Positions 7,317 through 15,409 of a stretch of DNA of 60,215 bases are shown here, piece after piece. The DNA is from an uncultured Clostridia bacterium (GTDB lineage Bacteria; Bacillota; Clostridia; Oscillospirales; Acutalibacteraceae): assembly GCA_947623205.1 (NCBI GenBank), contig CANQGM010000013.1:1-60215 (forward strand), read 5' to 3'. How positions within the stretch are numbered: the first letter of the stretch is position 1; each line of letters begins with the position of its first letter. The translations under genes were made by a program, and so were the position numbers. Under the pieces are notes generated by a model that was not told where the DNA came from, did no database searches, and saw only the letters and a program-made list of their open reading frames with translations.

Positions 7317-8207
7317 ATGCTGATTGATCAAATTGTTAAATACTGTGATGATAAATATAGGGATCATACGCAAAACGGATGCGACAATTGTTCATATGAA
7401 ATTTATTGCCCCAAACGATGTGATATATGCTTGCATTATATTCACACACCAACTGCCGCTCCAGCTCCAAGAAAGTATGATTGTCCTTATATGGCATATA
7501 ATTATGTTTGTAAATACTCATACAAATATATGTCTGAATTGGTGTATGCATTTGAACAACTTAGAGATTTGCAAAATAAAAAGCATTTAAAAGTAATGTC
7601 AATTGGCTGTGGTCCAAGCACGGACTTGTTTGCATTAGATTTTTTAAGAGAAGATGAGATTTATGGATTTAACACTATTGAATTTAGAGGTATTGATTTG
7701 GCTCAAAATGTATGGTTTGATATCCACAATCAGATAAAAAAATATGCCCCTGGACAGTATGATGTAAAATTTTACTATAAAGATGTGACGGAGTTTATTG
7801 ATGTAATTGCAGATGTCAAATGGGTTCCGGATTTAATCGTATTCCAATATGTTTTTTCCGACATGGAAAAGCACTGCGAAAAGAATCGTCTCAATGAATT
7901 TATATCTAAAATTGCTCAATTTATTAATAATGATATGAATTATAATACATATATCGTAATAAATGATATTAATCTTTCCACTCAAATGGGTGGTGGGCGT
8001 GAACATTTTGATAAACTATTAGCTCAAATTGTGCATGCCGATTTTAGGCGCTTACATTTTAATAATAGCAATAAGCAAAACCACTATAATTACGGAGATG
8101 AATATGAAGATAATTCATTAATAAAAGATAACCCACAGTTTTTGTGTGACTATGAACCATATACTTCATGTGCAAGCGCACAATTGATAATAAAGAAGGT
8201 GGAATAA
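7317..8207 (+). CDS. SAM-dependent methyltransferase-like protein with Cys-rich N-terminus
   Basis: 296 residues. The N-terminal 60 residues are Cys-rich (NGCDNCSYEIYCPKRCDIC and a later DCPY), suggesting a metal site. A Rossmann-type methyltransferase core starts near residue 92: KVMSIGCGPSTDLFALDFL matches SAM motif I, FRGIDLA motif II, and DLIVFQYVFSDM motif IV-like. The catalytic substrate is not evident. It is tightly spaced on both sides (3 nt upstream, next gene starts on the base after its stop), so it works with the ImmA/IrrE and DUF1848 proteins. It may act on a nucleic acid, protein or small molecule; I cannot choose. Confidence 0.65.
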   Translation: MLIDQIVKYCDDKYRDHTQNGCDNCSYEIYCPKRCDICLHYIHTPTAAPAPRKYDCPYMAYNYVCKYSYKYMSELVYAFEQLRDLQNKKHLKVMSIGCGPSTDLFALDFLREDEIYGFNTIEFRGIDLAQNVWFDIHNQIKKYAPGQYDVKFYYKDVTEFIDVIADVKWVPDLIVFQYVFSDMEKHCEKNRLNEFISKIAQFINNDMNYNTYIVINDINLSTQMGGGREHFDKLLAQIVHADFRRLHFNNSNKQNHYNYGDEYEDNSLIKDNPQFLCDYEPYTSCASAQLIIKKVE

Positions 8208-9143
8208 TTGATATTAAGTATAAGCAGGCGTACAGATATACCAACATACTATTCAGAATGGCTTTTCAATAGAATTAAAGAAGGCTTTGTATATGTGCGG
8301 AATCCTATGAATATTCATCAAATCAGCAGAATTCCTCTATCACCGGAAGTCGTTGACGGAATAGTCTTTTGGACAAAAAACCCATTGCCAATGATAGAAA
8401 GACTTGACGAACTGTCCCCATATGTATGCTATTTTCAATTTACAGTAAATTCATATGGAAAAGATGTTGAACCGAATATTCCGTCAAAAAATGATGTGAT
8501 TATACCAGCTTTTCAGAAACTGTCAAAAAAAATCGGAAAAGAAAGGGTCATATGGAGGTATGATCCTATATTCTTTAATGAAAAATATACCATAGATTAT
8601 CATATAAAATACTTTAAAATGATTTCTGCAAAACTCGCTGGTTATACCGAAAAATGCACTATCAGCTTTATTGATCTATATAAGAACACGCAAAGGAATA
8701 TCTCTTCACTTAATATTCAAGTTCCCAATATTGAGCAAATCGAGAGGCTTGTAACTCATTTAAATCAAATTGCATCTGAATACGGTATATTCATCGATAC
8801 CTGTGCAGAAAAAATAGATCTTGAAAAGTTCGGAATTATGCATTCGCATTGTATTGATAAGCAGCGTTTTGAACTTCTTGGACAATACTCTCTAAATGTT
8901 GACAAAGATAAAAATCAACGTCCTGAATGCGGTTGCTTTTCCAGTATTGATATCGGAACTTATAATACATGTAAAAACGGATGCCTGTATTGTTATGCAA
9001 ATTACAGCGAAAAAACAGTGAATAATAATTTTTTATTGCATGATCCGACTTCCCCTCTTTTGTTTGGCACGGTATGTGAAAACGATGTGGTAAAAGAGAG
9101 AGAGGTTCATTCATGTAGAGATTGTCAAATGAAGTTATTTTGA
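8208..9143 (+). CDS. DUF1848 family protein, putative Fe-S protein
   Basis: 311 residues from a TTG start abutting the previous stop, with AAGGTGG 6-8 nt upstream. SISRRTDIPTYYSEWLFNR, YVRNPMN, DGIVFWTKNP and VIWRYDPI are hallmarks of DUF1848. The C-terminal CGCFSSIDIGTYNTC...GCLYCYANYS holds a clustered cysteine set (about residues 241-265) likely to bind an iron-sulfur cluster. The family is considered related to radical-SAM-like enzymes, function unknown. Last gene of the 5370-9143 unit; 23 nt separate it from a kinase gene with a different base composition. Confidence 0.8.
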   Translation: MILSISRRTDIPTYYSEWLFNRIKEGFVYVRNPMNIHQISRIPLSPEVVDGIVFWTKNPLPMIERLDELSPYVCYFQFTVNSYGKDVEPNIPSKNDVIIPAFQKLSKKIGKERVIWRYDPIFFNEKYTIDYHIKYFKMISAKLAGYTEKCTISFIDLYKNTQRNISSLNIQVPNIEQIERLVTHLNQIASEYGIFIDTCAEKIDLEKFGIMHSHCIDKQRFELLGQYSLNVDKDKNQRPECGCFSSIDIGTYNTCKNGCLYCYANYSEKTVNNNFLLHDPTSPLLFGTVCENDVVKEREVHSCRDCQMKLF

Positions 9144-9166
9144 TTATTGAGATTTAAGAGGTCAAA

Positions 9167-10051
9167 ATGATATACGATACTATCGTAGATGTAAAAGAAA
9201 TAAATAAGGGCTGGTCAGGCGATAAGAAATACTGTGTAGCCGACGAAAGCGGTACGCGGTATCTTTTGCGAGTTTCTGACATTTCGCAGCACGATACGAA
9301 ACAGTCTGAATTCAATATGATGAAACAGGTTGCCGCTTTGGGTGTGCCTATGTGTCAGCCAATCGAGTTTGGAACCTGCGAAGATGGTGTCTATTCTATC
9401 CAGAGCTGGATCGACGGAGAAGATGCCGAACAGGTTATCTCCGACTATTCTGACACAGAGCAGTATGTCTATGGTCTTGAAGCCGGCCGCATCCTGCGAA
9501 AGATCCATTCGATACCGGCTCCGGTGACACAGGAAGACTGGGAGATCCGGTTTAGTCGGAAAATGGATTATAAAATCAAGAAATACGGTGAATGCCCAAT
9601 CAAGTATGAGAACGGACATGCATTCATCGACTACATAAACGAAAACCGTCATTTGCTGAAAAACAGACCGCAAGCTTATCAGCACGGCGACTACCATATC
9701 GGAAATATGATGATCGACCGTAACGGCAAGCTTCACATCATTGATTTCAACCGTAATGATTACGGTGATCCGTGGGAGGAATTCAACCGTATCGTGTGGT
9801 GCGCCCAGAAGTCTCCGCTCTTCGCATCCGGTATGGTAAACAGATACTTTGATGATAATGTACCGATGGAATTTTGGAAACTGCTTGCACTTTATATTTC
9901 GAGCAATACGCTCCCCTCTGTGTATTGGGCGATCCCTTTCGGTCAGGATGAGGTGAACACTATGCTGAATCAGGCCAAAGAGGTTTTGGACTGGTATGAC
10001 AATATGCGCAACCCCATACCGACATGGTATTTCAAGGACTATTATAGGTGA
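9167..10051 (+). CDS. Aminoglycoside/choline-kinase-like phosphotransferase (APH family)
   Basis: 294 residues; AAGAGG upstream of ATG 9167. It has a protein-kinase-like fold signature: N-lobe with TRYLLRVSD, the catalytic HGDYHIGNMMID (HGD...N, residues about 174-185) and IIDFNRNDYGDPWEEFNR (metal-binding D). It would phosphorylate a small molecule hydroxyl with ATP or GTP. The substrate, including whether it is an antibiotic, cannot be judged from sequence. It is more GC-rich than the preceding operon, suggesting separate origin. It overlaps the next gene's GTG start. Confidence 0.8.
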   Translation: MIYDTIVDVKEINKGWSGDKKYCVADESGTRYLLRVSDISQHDTKQSEFNMMKQVAALGVPMCQPIEFGTCEDGVYSIQSWIDGEDAEQVISDYSDTEQYVYGLEAGRILRKIHSIPAPVTQEDWEIRFSRKMDYKIKKYGECPIKYENGHAFIDYINENRHLLKNRPQAYQHGDYHIGNMMIDRNGKLHIIDFNRNDYGDPWEEFNRIVWCAQKSPLFASGMVNRYFDDNVPMEFWKLLALYISSNTLPSVYWAIPFGQDEVNTMLNQAKEVLDWYDNMRNPIPTWYFKDYYR

Positions 10052-10689
10052 AACACATGAATGTTAACGACTATAAGAAGTATATCTCGGCAGAAACCAT
10101 GATGGAGCCCAACAGTGTAAGAATTTTAGAAGAGCTGTTTGATAAATATCCCTTACAACTGACCTCTGATGATCTGATTCTCGATTTGGGATGCGGAAAA
10201 GGGTTGACGAGCCTTATCATTGCAAAGGAGACTGGAGCAAAGGTTTATGCAAACGACCTTTGGATAAATGCAGATGAAAATAAAAAGCGATTTGCAGTAT
10301 GGGGTATTGGCAGACAGGTCATACCTGTTTGTGAAGACGCAAATAATCTTCATGACGCAAATAATCTTCATTTTGAAGAAAAGAAATTCAGCGCATTGAT
10401 AAGTATCAATTCTTATCATTATTTCGCAGGCCACGAGGGTTTTTTCAAAAGAAAAATTTTGCCCTATTTGAAGGACGGCAGTGTAGTTTTAATTGGCGTT
10501 CCCGGTCTGAAAGATGAATACGAAGGTCGCGCTGAAGAACTGCTTTCCGATTGGCTTGGCGATGATGCCTATATTTTCAAGAGCCCGAAAACATGGGAAG
10601 CCCTATCTTTACTTTGCGACCGATCCGCTTGTGTGGTAGAAATTAAAATAAATGATATTTACAATAAAGGAAGTAATTATGATATATAG
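10048..10689 (+). pseudogene. SAM-dependent methyltransferase, C-terminally truncated, with internal duplication
   Basis: 213 codons from GTG 10048 (ATG 10057 is equally possible). SAM motif I is LILDLGCGKGLTSLIIAKE, with YANDLW (motif II) and the post-motif ALISINSYHYFAG. Homologues I recall are about 250 residues; here the last 20 residues (from about ALSLLCDR) look unrelated and run into the leader of the next gene, so the C-terminal lid is missing. In addition an 18-bp tandem duplication (10336-10371) repeats DANNLH where relatives have one copy. Probably non-functional; a shortened functional protein is not excluded. Confidence 0.6.
10336..10371 (+). repeat. Tandem 18-bp in-frame duplication
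   Basis: GACGCAAATAATCTTCAT occurs twice head-to-tail, giving DANNLHDANNLH in the methyltransferase. Replication slippage is the simple cause. Confidence 0.95.
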
Positions 10690-11473
10690 ACTTGATGACT
10701 TTATTGAAAATGGCATAAACCCAATTACTAACCAACCTTATGATGATTCTTGGATAATTTGGAAACTTACCGATAGTAAAGAATACAAATTGATGGTTGG
10801 CAGTTTTAACGGTTGCGTTTATAGTATAGAATTCAGTTGTTTTGCTGATGGTTGGGAGATGTCTGTCTGCGATTTTATTGAATTCAACACTAAACAGAAC
10901 AAAAATATGATTCTTGTTATTAGTGAAGCTGACCTTAAAACTGCTAAAGAAAAATACGCAGATCATAGTTTCGATGAACCAATTTTAAGAGAAGATGAAC
11001 AGATATATACCGTACATAGTACATCTCTTGAGAGTTGGAGTTTAATACAAAAAGACGGTTGCCTTAAAAGCTGGAATGTTTTAAAAGCCGAAAAAACAAT
11101 AGCCGAAGAAAAGCCTATTGGCAGTGCTCTTGGTGATCCAAAAGATTTTAGCGATTATATTATGTTCGGTAAAAACATTGCAGGCGAGCTTGTTGTTAAC
11201 TCAAAACAGCGAGGCAAAATTATTATGGATGGCAACGCCGAATATCTAACCGGTGCAAGGCTTTATTTTGATATGAAGAAAATTGTTGAAGACGGTTTAG
11301 CTGTACGTGACGGGGCGCACTTGAAAGTTAAAGATAAACTCCCATTAAAACCATATTTGATTTGGACTGCCACTTGGGAAAACATCGGTCTTGATAACAG
11401 AATTTCCACACCCAAGATTTTTACAGAAAAAGCCGATATGGAATTTAAGAAAAGGTATCCACAATATGAATAA
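10679..11473 (+). CDS. Putative ADP-ribosyltransferase-like (KptA/DarT-like fold) protein
   Basis: 264 residues from ATG 10679 with AAAGGAAG 5-6 nt upstream; an in-frame ATG at 10652 lacks a ribosome site. After about 100 residues of unknown N-terminal region comes IYTVHSTSLESWSLIQKDGCLKS, a pattern (H-x-T/S ... W ... I ... G L) found at the NAD-binding start of ADP-ribosyltransferases and KptA. Further matches are RGKIIMDGNAEYLTGARLYF and GLAVRDGAHLKVKDKLPL. I infer an NAD-using transferase fold with modest confidence; an uncharacterised DUF is the alternative. It overlaps the next gene by 8 bp. Confidence 0.5.
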   Translation: MIYRLDDFIENGINPITNQPYDDSWIIWKLTDSKEYKLMVGSFNGCVYSIEFSCFADGWEMSVCDFIEFNTKQNKNMILVISEADLKTAKEKYADHSFDEPILREDEQIYTVHSTSLESWSLIQKDGCLKSWNVLKAEKTIAEEKPIGSALGDPKDFSDYIMFGKNIAGELVVNSKQRGKIIMDGNAEYLTGARLYFDMKKIVEDGLAVRDGAHLKVKDKLPLKPYLIWTATWENIGLDNRISTPKIFTEKADMEFKKRYPQYE

Positions 11474-12065
11474 CCGCATTATAAATGACATAACAAACTT
11501 CATATTCATAGAAGACAAACCGCAAAAGGTGGATGCTATTTTTCTGCCTGGTGGTTCCCATCCTGAACAACCTGAATATGCTGCTGAGCTTTATCGCAAG
11601 GGGTATGCAAAATGGCTTGTTCCGTCAGGTGGAGTTAGCGTTAAACGGGATAAATGGCCCGGTGTTCGCTCAAAGGCAGATATATACAATGACGACTATC
11701 AATCCGACAGTGAGTTCTTTACGGATGTGTTTGTTAAAAACGGTGTGCCTGCCAATGCGATCATAGGAGAAAACACGTCAGGTCATACTCGTGACAACGC
11801 GTTTTTTTCAAAAAAAGTCGTCGATGATAACGGCCTTGCGATAAAAACAGCTATCATCGTTTGTAAGGCGTTTCACGCGCGGCGCTGTCTGATGCTATAT
11901 AGTCTCGCCTTCCCCGATACAAAGTTTTTTGTTTACCCCGTTGTTTGCTTAGGGATCACAAGGGATAATTGATTTCAGACGGAACAGGGCATTGACCGCG
12001 TCCTCGGAGAACTCGCCCGCTGCGGCAATCAGTTTGTTGGTGATATCAAGGAGTATTTGTTATGA
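11466..12065 (+). pseudogene. YdcF/ElyC-like (DUF218) protein interrupted by a TGA codon
   Basis: Begins at ATG 11466 inside the end of the previous gene. KVDAIFLPGGSHPEQPEYAAELY, WLVPSGGVS, IGENTSGHTRDNAFF and AIIVCKAFHARRCLM are DUF218 signatures. The frame is stopped by TGA at 11970-11972 after VVCLGITRDN, but continues open as FQTEQGIDRVLGELARCG and NQFVGDIKEYLL to a second stop at 12063-12065. The residues after the stop fit the family C-terminus, where a Trp (TGG) normally stands, so one G-to-A change explains the break. The truncated 168-residue product may or may not be active. Confidence 0.7.
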
Positions 12066-12083
12066 GAAAATTTATGCAGGAAG

Positions 12084-12197
12084 ATGTATCGTAATGGTGA
12101 ATATGAGATTGCAGATAATAACGACGAGGAATATATAATGGTAAATTATTTGCGGAGGAGCGAATTGATTAAGGCATCAAAGCAAAAGGAGCTGTAA
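12084..12197 (+). CDS. Short ORF or gene-tail fragment (37 aa)
   Basis: An ORF starting MYRNGEYEIADNNDEEY and ending with a basic KASKQKEL. AGGAAG lies directly against the ATG, too close for a good start, so this could be the tail of a lost gene. It ends 1 nt before the HEPN-like gene, whose ribosome site (AAGGAG) overlaps its last codons. Function unknown. Confidence 0.3.
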   Translation: MYRNGEYEIADNNDEEYIMVNYLRRSELIKASKQKEL

Positions 12198-12198
12198 T

Positions 12199-13449
12199 AT
12201 GGATGATAATTTACATAGTTTAAATAAACTGCAAAATGATATAAAAACCGCAAGATGGATTTCTTGGCTTTTGCCTAAGGAAAAACGTCAGGAATTAAAG
12301 AATATAGAAATGCAATTAAAACATATGAGTGAAATGATAGATTCGTTTAATACTTATTTTTCCGAGTATGGTTGGTGTGCATATGATTCTATGAGTACTA
12401 TGCTTATAGAGCGTGCAAATAAAGCATTTGAAAAAGATGGAATTGACGCCGGTGAACAGGTATTACTTGAATATTACAACAATGATGTAAAGAATATTAT
12501 TCATTGGCTCAAAGCAAAGGCCAAACCTTTTATGGAACGCTATGACTTAATTCAGAAGGCTTTTGACGATCATTTTTCCGGAAGATATTATGCGAGTGTT
12601 CCGTTATTTTTAATCATAATTGATGGTGCAGTAAATGATTATACTAAAAGTAAGGGGTTCTTTGCCGAAGGAACAGATGTGACTGCATGGGATTGCTTGG
12701 TGGGTTGTAGCTATGGATTAACAAAACTAAAATCAATATTTAATAAGGGCAGAAATAAGACAAGCCATGAAGAAATTCGTCTTCCATATAGGAATGGCAT
12801 ATTACATGGTCGTGATCTTAACTATGGAAATGAATATGTCTCTTGTAAATGCATAGCTTTAATGTTTGCTGTAGCTGATTGGATGAATATGAAAGACAGC
12901 GAAGAAAAACGAAAAGAAAAGTATGAAAAAGAAACTAATCCGCCGCCAATCTCGGAATCTATAAAAAAGATGCAGCAAAATGCCATTGATCGCGAAGAGA
13001 TAAACAATTGGAAAAGACGAGAAGTTTTTATTGGAACAGATATTTCAGCAACACCGACAATAGGTGAATGCGAAAATTATCCCTACATTGTCCCAATAGT
13101 AGCATCTTTTACTGCGTGGAAAAAGAAAAACTATGGAGAGCTTTCACGTCTTTTTAAGAATATTTTCTCATATGAAAGTTCAGATAAGAAACGTGCTGGT
13201 GAATGTAGAAAAATGTTTGGCTCAAAAGAACTAATTTCGTTTGAGATCCGAGAAATAGAAGAAAGAGGTTGCACATTATCAAGGATATTAGTACACGCTG
13301 AGTGGAAAACAGGAGATGCAACATTTTCCGAGCCGTTGGAGTTCGGCTGTGCATATCAAGATGAAAATGATAGAATTGCATATCCTTGGCGTGGGAATGG
13401 ATGTTGGACTTTGATACCTTGGAAAATTCAAGGATTGTATAAACAATGA
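12199..13449 (+). CDS. HEPN-domain-like protein, putative ribonuclease/abortive infection factor
   Basis: 416 residues; AAGGAG 8 nt upstream. The N-terminal half is helical. Residues about 130-215 (YYASVPLFLIIIDGAVNDY ... LPYRNGILHGRDLNYGNE ... MFAVADWMNM) match the layout of HEPN-type domains in which a conserved R-x4-H (R198NGILH203) at the start of the last helix is the ribonuclease site. The C-terminal half (300-416) is a separate beta-rich domain (VEPIVASFTAWKK-like and PLEFGCAYQDENDR) of unknown family. HEPN proteins are common in phage defence. Lies between the YdcF pseudogene and the recombinase. Without a profile search this is moderate evidence. Confidence 0.5.
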   Translation: MDDNLHSLNKLQNDIKTARWISWLLPKEKRQELKNIEMQLKHMSEMIDSFNTYFSEYGWCAYDSMSTMLIERANKAFEKDGIDAGEQVLLEYYNNDVKNIIHWLKAKAKPFMERYDLIQKAFDDHFSGRYYASVPLFLIIIDGAVNDYTKSKGFFAEGTDVTAWDCLVGCSYGLTKLKSIFNKGRNKTSHEEIRLPYRNGILHGRDLNYGNEYVSCKCIALMFAVADWMNMKDSEEKRKEKYEKETNPPPISESIKKMQQNAIDREEINNWKRREVFIGTDISATPTIGECENYPYIVPIVASFTAWKKKNYGELSRLFKNIFSYESSDKKRAGECRKMFGSKELISFEIREIEERGCTLSRILVHAEWKTGDATFSEPLEFGCAYQDENDRIAYPWRGNGCWTLIPWKIQGLYKQ

Positions 13450-14922
13450 TTGGAGGCGATACTATGACCGGCGTAATCTATGCGCGATATTCTTCAGATA
13501 ATCAGCGCGAGGAGTCAATCGAAGGCCAGTTGCGGGAATGCAAAGCATTCGCAGAAAAGAATGATATTCAGATCGTCGGTACATATATTGACCGTGCGTT
13601 ATCGGCAAAGACGGATAACCGCCCTGATTTTCAAAAGATGATTAAGGAAAGCGGCAAGGGGATATTTGATGTTGTCATTGTATGGAAACTCGACCGTTTT
13701 GCTCGTAATCGATACGATTCCGCGCATTATAAAGCGATGCTTCGTAAAAATGGAGTGAAGGTCATCTCCGCGACAGAAGCAATATCGGAAGGCGCCGAGG
13801 GGATTTTACTTGAATCTTTGCTTAAAGGAATGGCGGAGTATTATTCGGTTGAACTGGCAGAGAAAACATTGCGCGGCATGACGGAAAATGCTCTTTCCTG
13901 TAAAAGTAATGGTGGGATTCTGCCGATCGGATATACGGCAGATGGAGATTTGCATTATAAGATAGATCCCGTCATGGCACCGATTGTGGTTGAGGCTTTT
14001 ACGATGTATTCCGAAGGATCTACCATGAAAGATATTGCGCGAAAATTTAACGCGAGAGGGATTCGTACAAAACGGGGGGACGGAAATATCGATCAACACG
14101 ATCACAAGTATGCTGCACAATCGAAAATATATCGGTGAGTACCAATTCAGAGATATTGTGATTCCCAACGGTGTTCCGGCCATTGTATCACAAGAACTTT
14201 TCGATAGAGTGCAAGAACGAATGGCAGCGAATAAGAAAGCTCCTGCCAAACATAAGGCAGAAGACGAATACTTATTGACTACGAAATTGTTTTGTGGCAA
14301 ATGTAAAAGCATGATGGCCGGCGAAAGCGGGACAAGCCGTAATGAAACGACTTACCGTTATTATAAGTGCCCGGGCGTAAAGTATCATCGTGGATGTGAT
14401 AAAAAGACGGTAAAGAAGCTGTGGATTGAGGACTATGTGATAGAACAAATCCGAAAAATCATATTTGATGATGAACTGATTGAATATTTAGCGGATACAG
14501 TGCTTGAAATACAAGGCAAAGATAATACTGTTATTCCCTTGTTACAGCAACAGTTGGAGGAGACGGAAAAGGGTATTGAAAATATGCTGAATGCCATACA
14601 GCAGGGAATTATCACTCCATCTACAAAACAAAGAATGGATGAATTGGAATCAAGAAAAAGCGAGTTATTAGTTCAGATCGGCAAAGAGAAAATGGCAAGA
14701 CCGATGCTTATCAAAGACCAGATCGTATTTTGGTTTCATCGGTTCCGAAAACTGGATACAAACAAATTGGAGCATCGGCGGCGATTGATTGACAGTTTCG
14801 TGAATGTGATATTCCTGTACGACGACAAAATGATTATCACATTCAATTATAAGGACGGAACGAAAATTATTACTTTTTCTGATCTTGAAAAATCGGAATT
14901 GAGTTCGGATATAAACAGTTTA

Positions 14923-14932
14923 GGGGAGCCAA
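14923..14932 (+). other. Candidate right attachment core
   Basis: GGGGAGCCAA occurs at the end of the recombinase gene and also in the tRNA-Asn 3' end (175-184) and its degenerate copy (1687-1696). It lies where the recombinase reading frame passes into unrelated sequence. The match is only 10 bp, so this is a suggestion. Confidence 0.3.
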
Positions 14933-14939
14933 CTCAAAA

Positions 14940-14981
14940 CCGCATAGGTAAGCTAAAAACGGCTTTCCTATGCGGCTTTTT
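14940..14981 (+). terminator. Intrinsic terminator after the serine recombinase
   Basis: Stem CCGCATAGG / CCTATGCGG followed by CTTTTTCT. It lies inside the final codons of the frameshifted recombinase, consistent with those codons being fused flanking DNA. Confidence 0.75.
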
Positions 14982-14997
14982 CTATCTTAATTCTATT

Positions 14998-15105
14998 TTA
15001 TTTTATTAATAAATATTGACTATAGACCAATGTCTTTCCTGAGTGATACAAATTGACAATTGCTTGCTTAAATTCCGGGGTGTATTTTGGTGTTTTACCT
15101 GACAT
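14998..15105 (-). pseudogene. IS3-family transposase OrfA, N-terminal fragment
   Basis: Reading leftwards from ATG 15105: MSGKTPKYTPEFKQAIVNL followed by YHSGKT, then an abrupt change and stop at 14998. The first 25 residues are the standard start of an IS3-group OrfA helix-turn-helix. The remaining transposase and both insertion-sequence ends are missing. Confidence 0.7.
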
Positions 15106-15170
15106 TTTTTATCTCATTACCTGTATGTTTTTTATTGTTTTTATTATATCATACTTGTCTGCTTTTTTAG

Positions 15171-15362
15171 GATAGAACCAAAAAATCCTCAATCTTTTCT
15201 GAAAACAGAAGTGTTGCAAAAGAGGGCGGCAAAGTCGCCGGAAATGCACTAAAAGATATTGAGGAAAGAATCGGAAAACCTGTTATTACTTCAAAAAATG
15301 CTGTTGATTTTTCAAATCTTATTTCCGATATAATAGAAAATGATTTTGATAAAAATGAATAA
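15171..15362 (+). pseudogene. Remnant of a BRO/DinD-like protein C-terminus
   Basis: An open frame without a start codon contains AKEGGKVAGNALKDIEERIG and KPVITSKNAVDF, then an acidic tail and TAA at 15360-15362. The pattern GG.VAGNA...E...G..V.TS.NA is typical of the end of phage-associated BRO/DinD-type proteins. The N-terminal part has been deleted, probably with the IS3 insertion next to it. Confidence 0.5.
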
Positions 15363-15374
15363 AGTATTCTGATT

Positions 15375-15409
15375 GCCTTGTGAGTTAAAAAGCTTGCAAG
15401 GCTTTTATT
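15375..15409 (+). terminator. Terminator-like hairpin
   Basis: Stem GCCTTG / CAAGGC with a 16-nt loop followed by TTTTATTATA, just past the BRO/DinD-like remnant and converging with the tyrosine recombinase. Confidence 0.5.

Larger units (their letters stand above)
13464..15009 (+). pseudogene. Large serine recombinase, frameshifted
   Basis: ATG 13464 follows GGAGG by 8 nt. The N-terminal resolvase domain has VIYARYSSDNQREESIEGQ with the catalytic Ser near residue 10, then VVIVWKLDRFARNRYD. The recombinase domain breaks in a run of six G (14074-14079): frame 1 ends soon after at 14138, while the other frame continues as EISINTITSMLHNRKYIGEY, the zinc ribbon CGKCKSMM...YYKCPG...GCDKK, a coiled coil and YDDKMIITFNYKDG. 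Five G would restore a single protein of about 515 residues. The last 25 residues, after SSDINSLGEP, look like flanking DNA fused at an attachment site. Probably inactive unless the run slips back. Confidence 0.85.
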
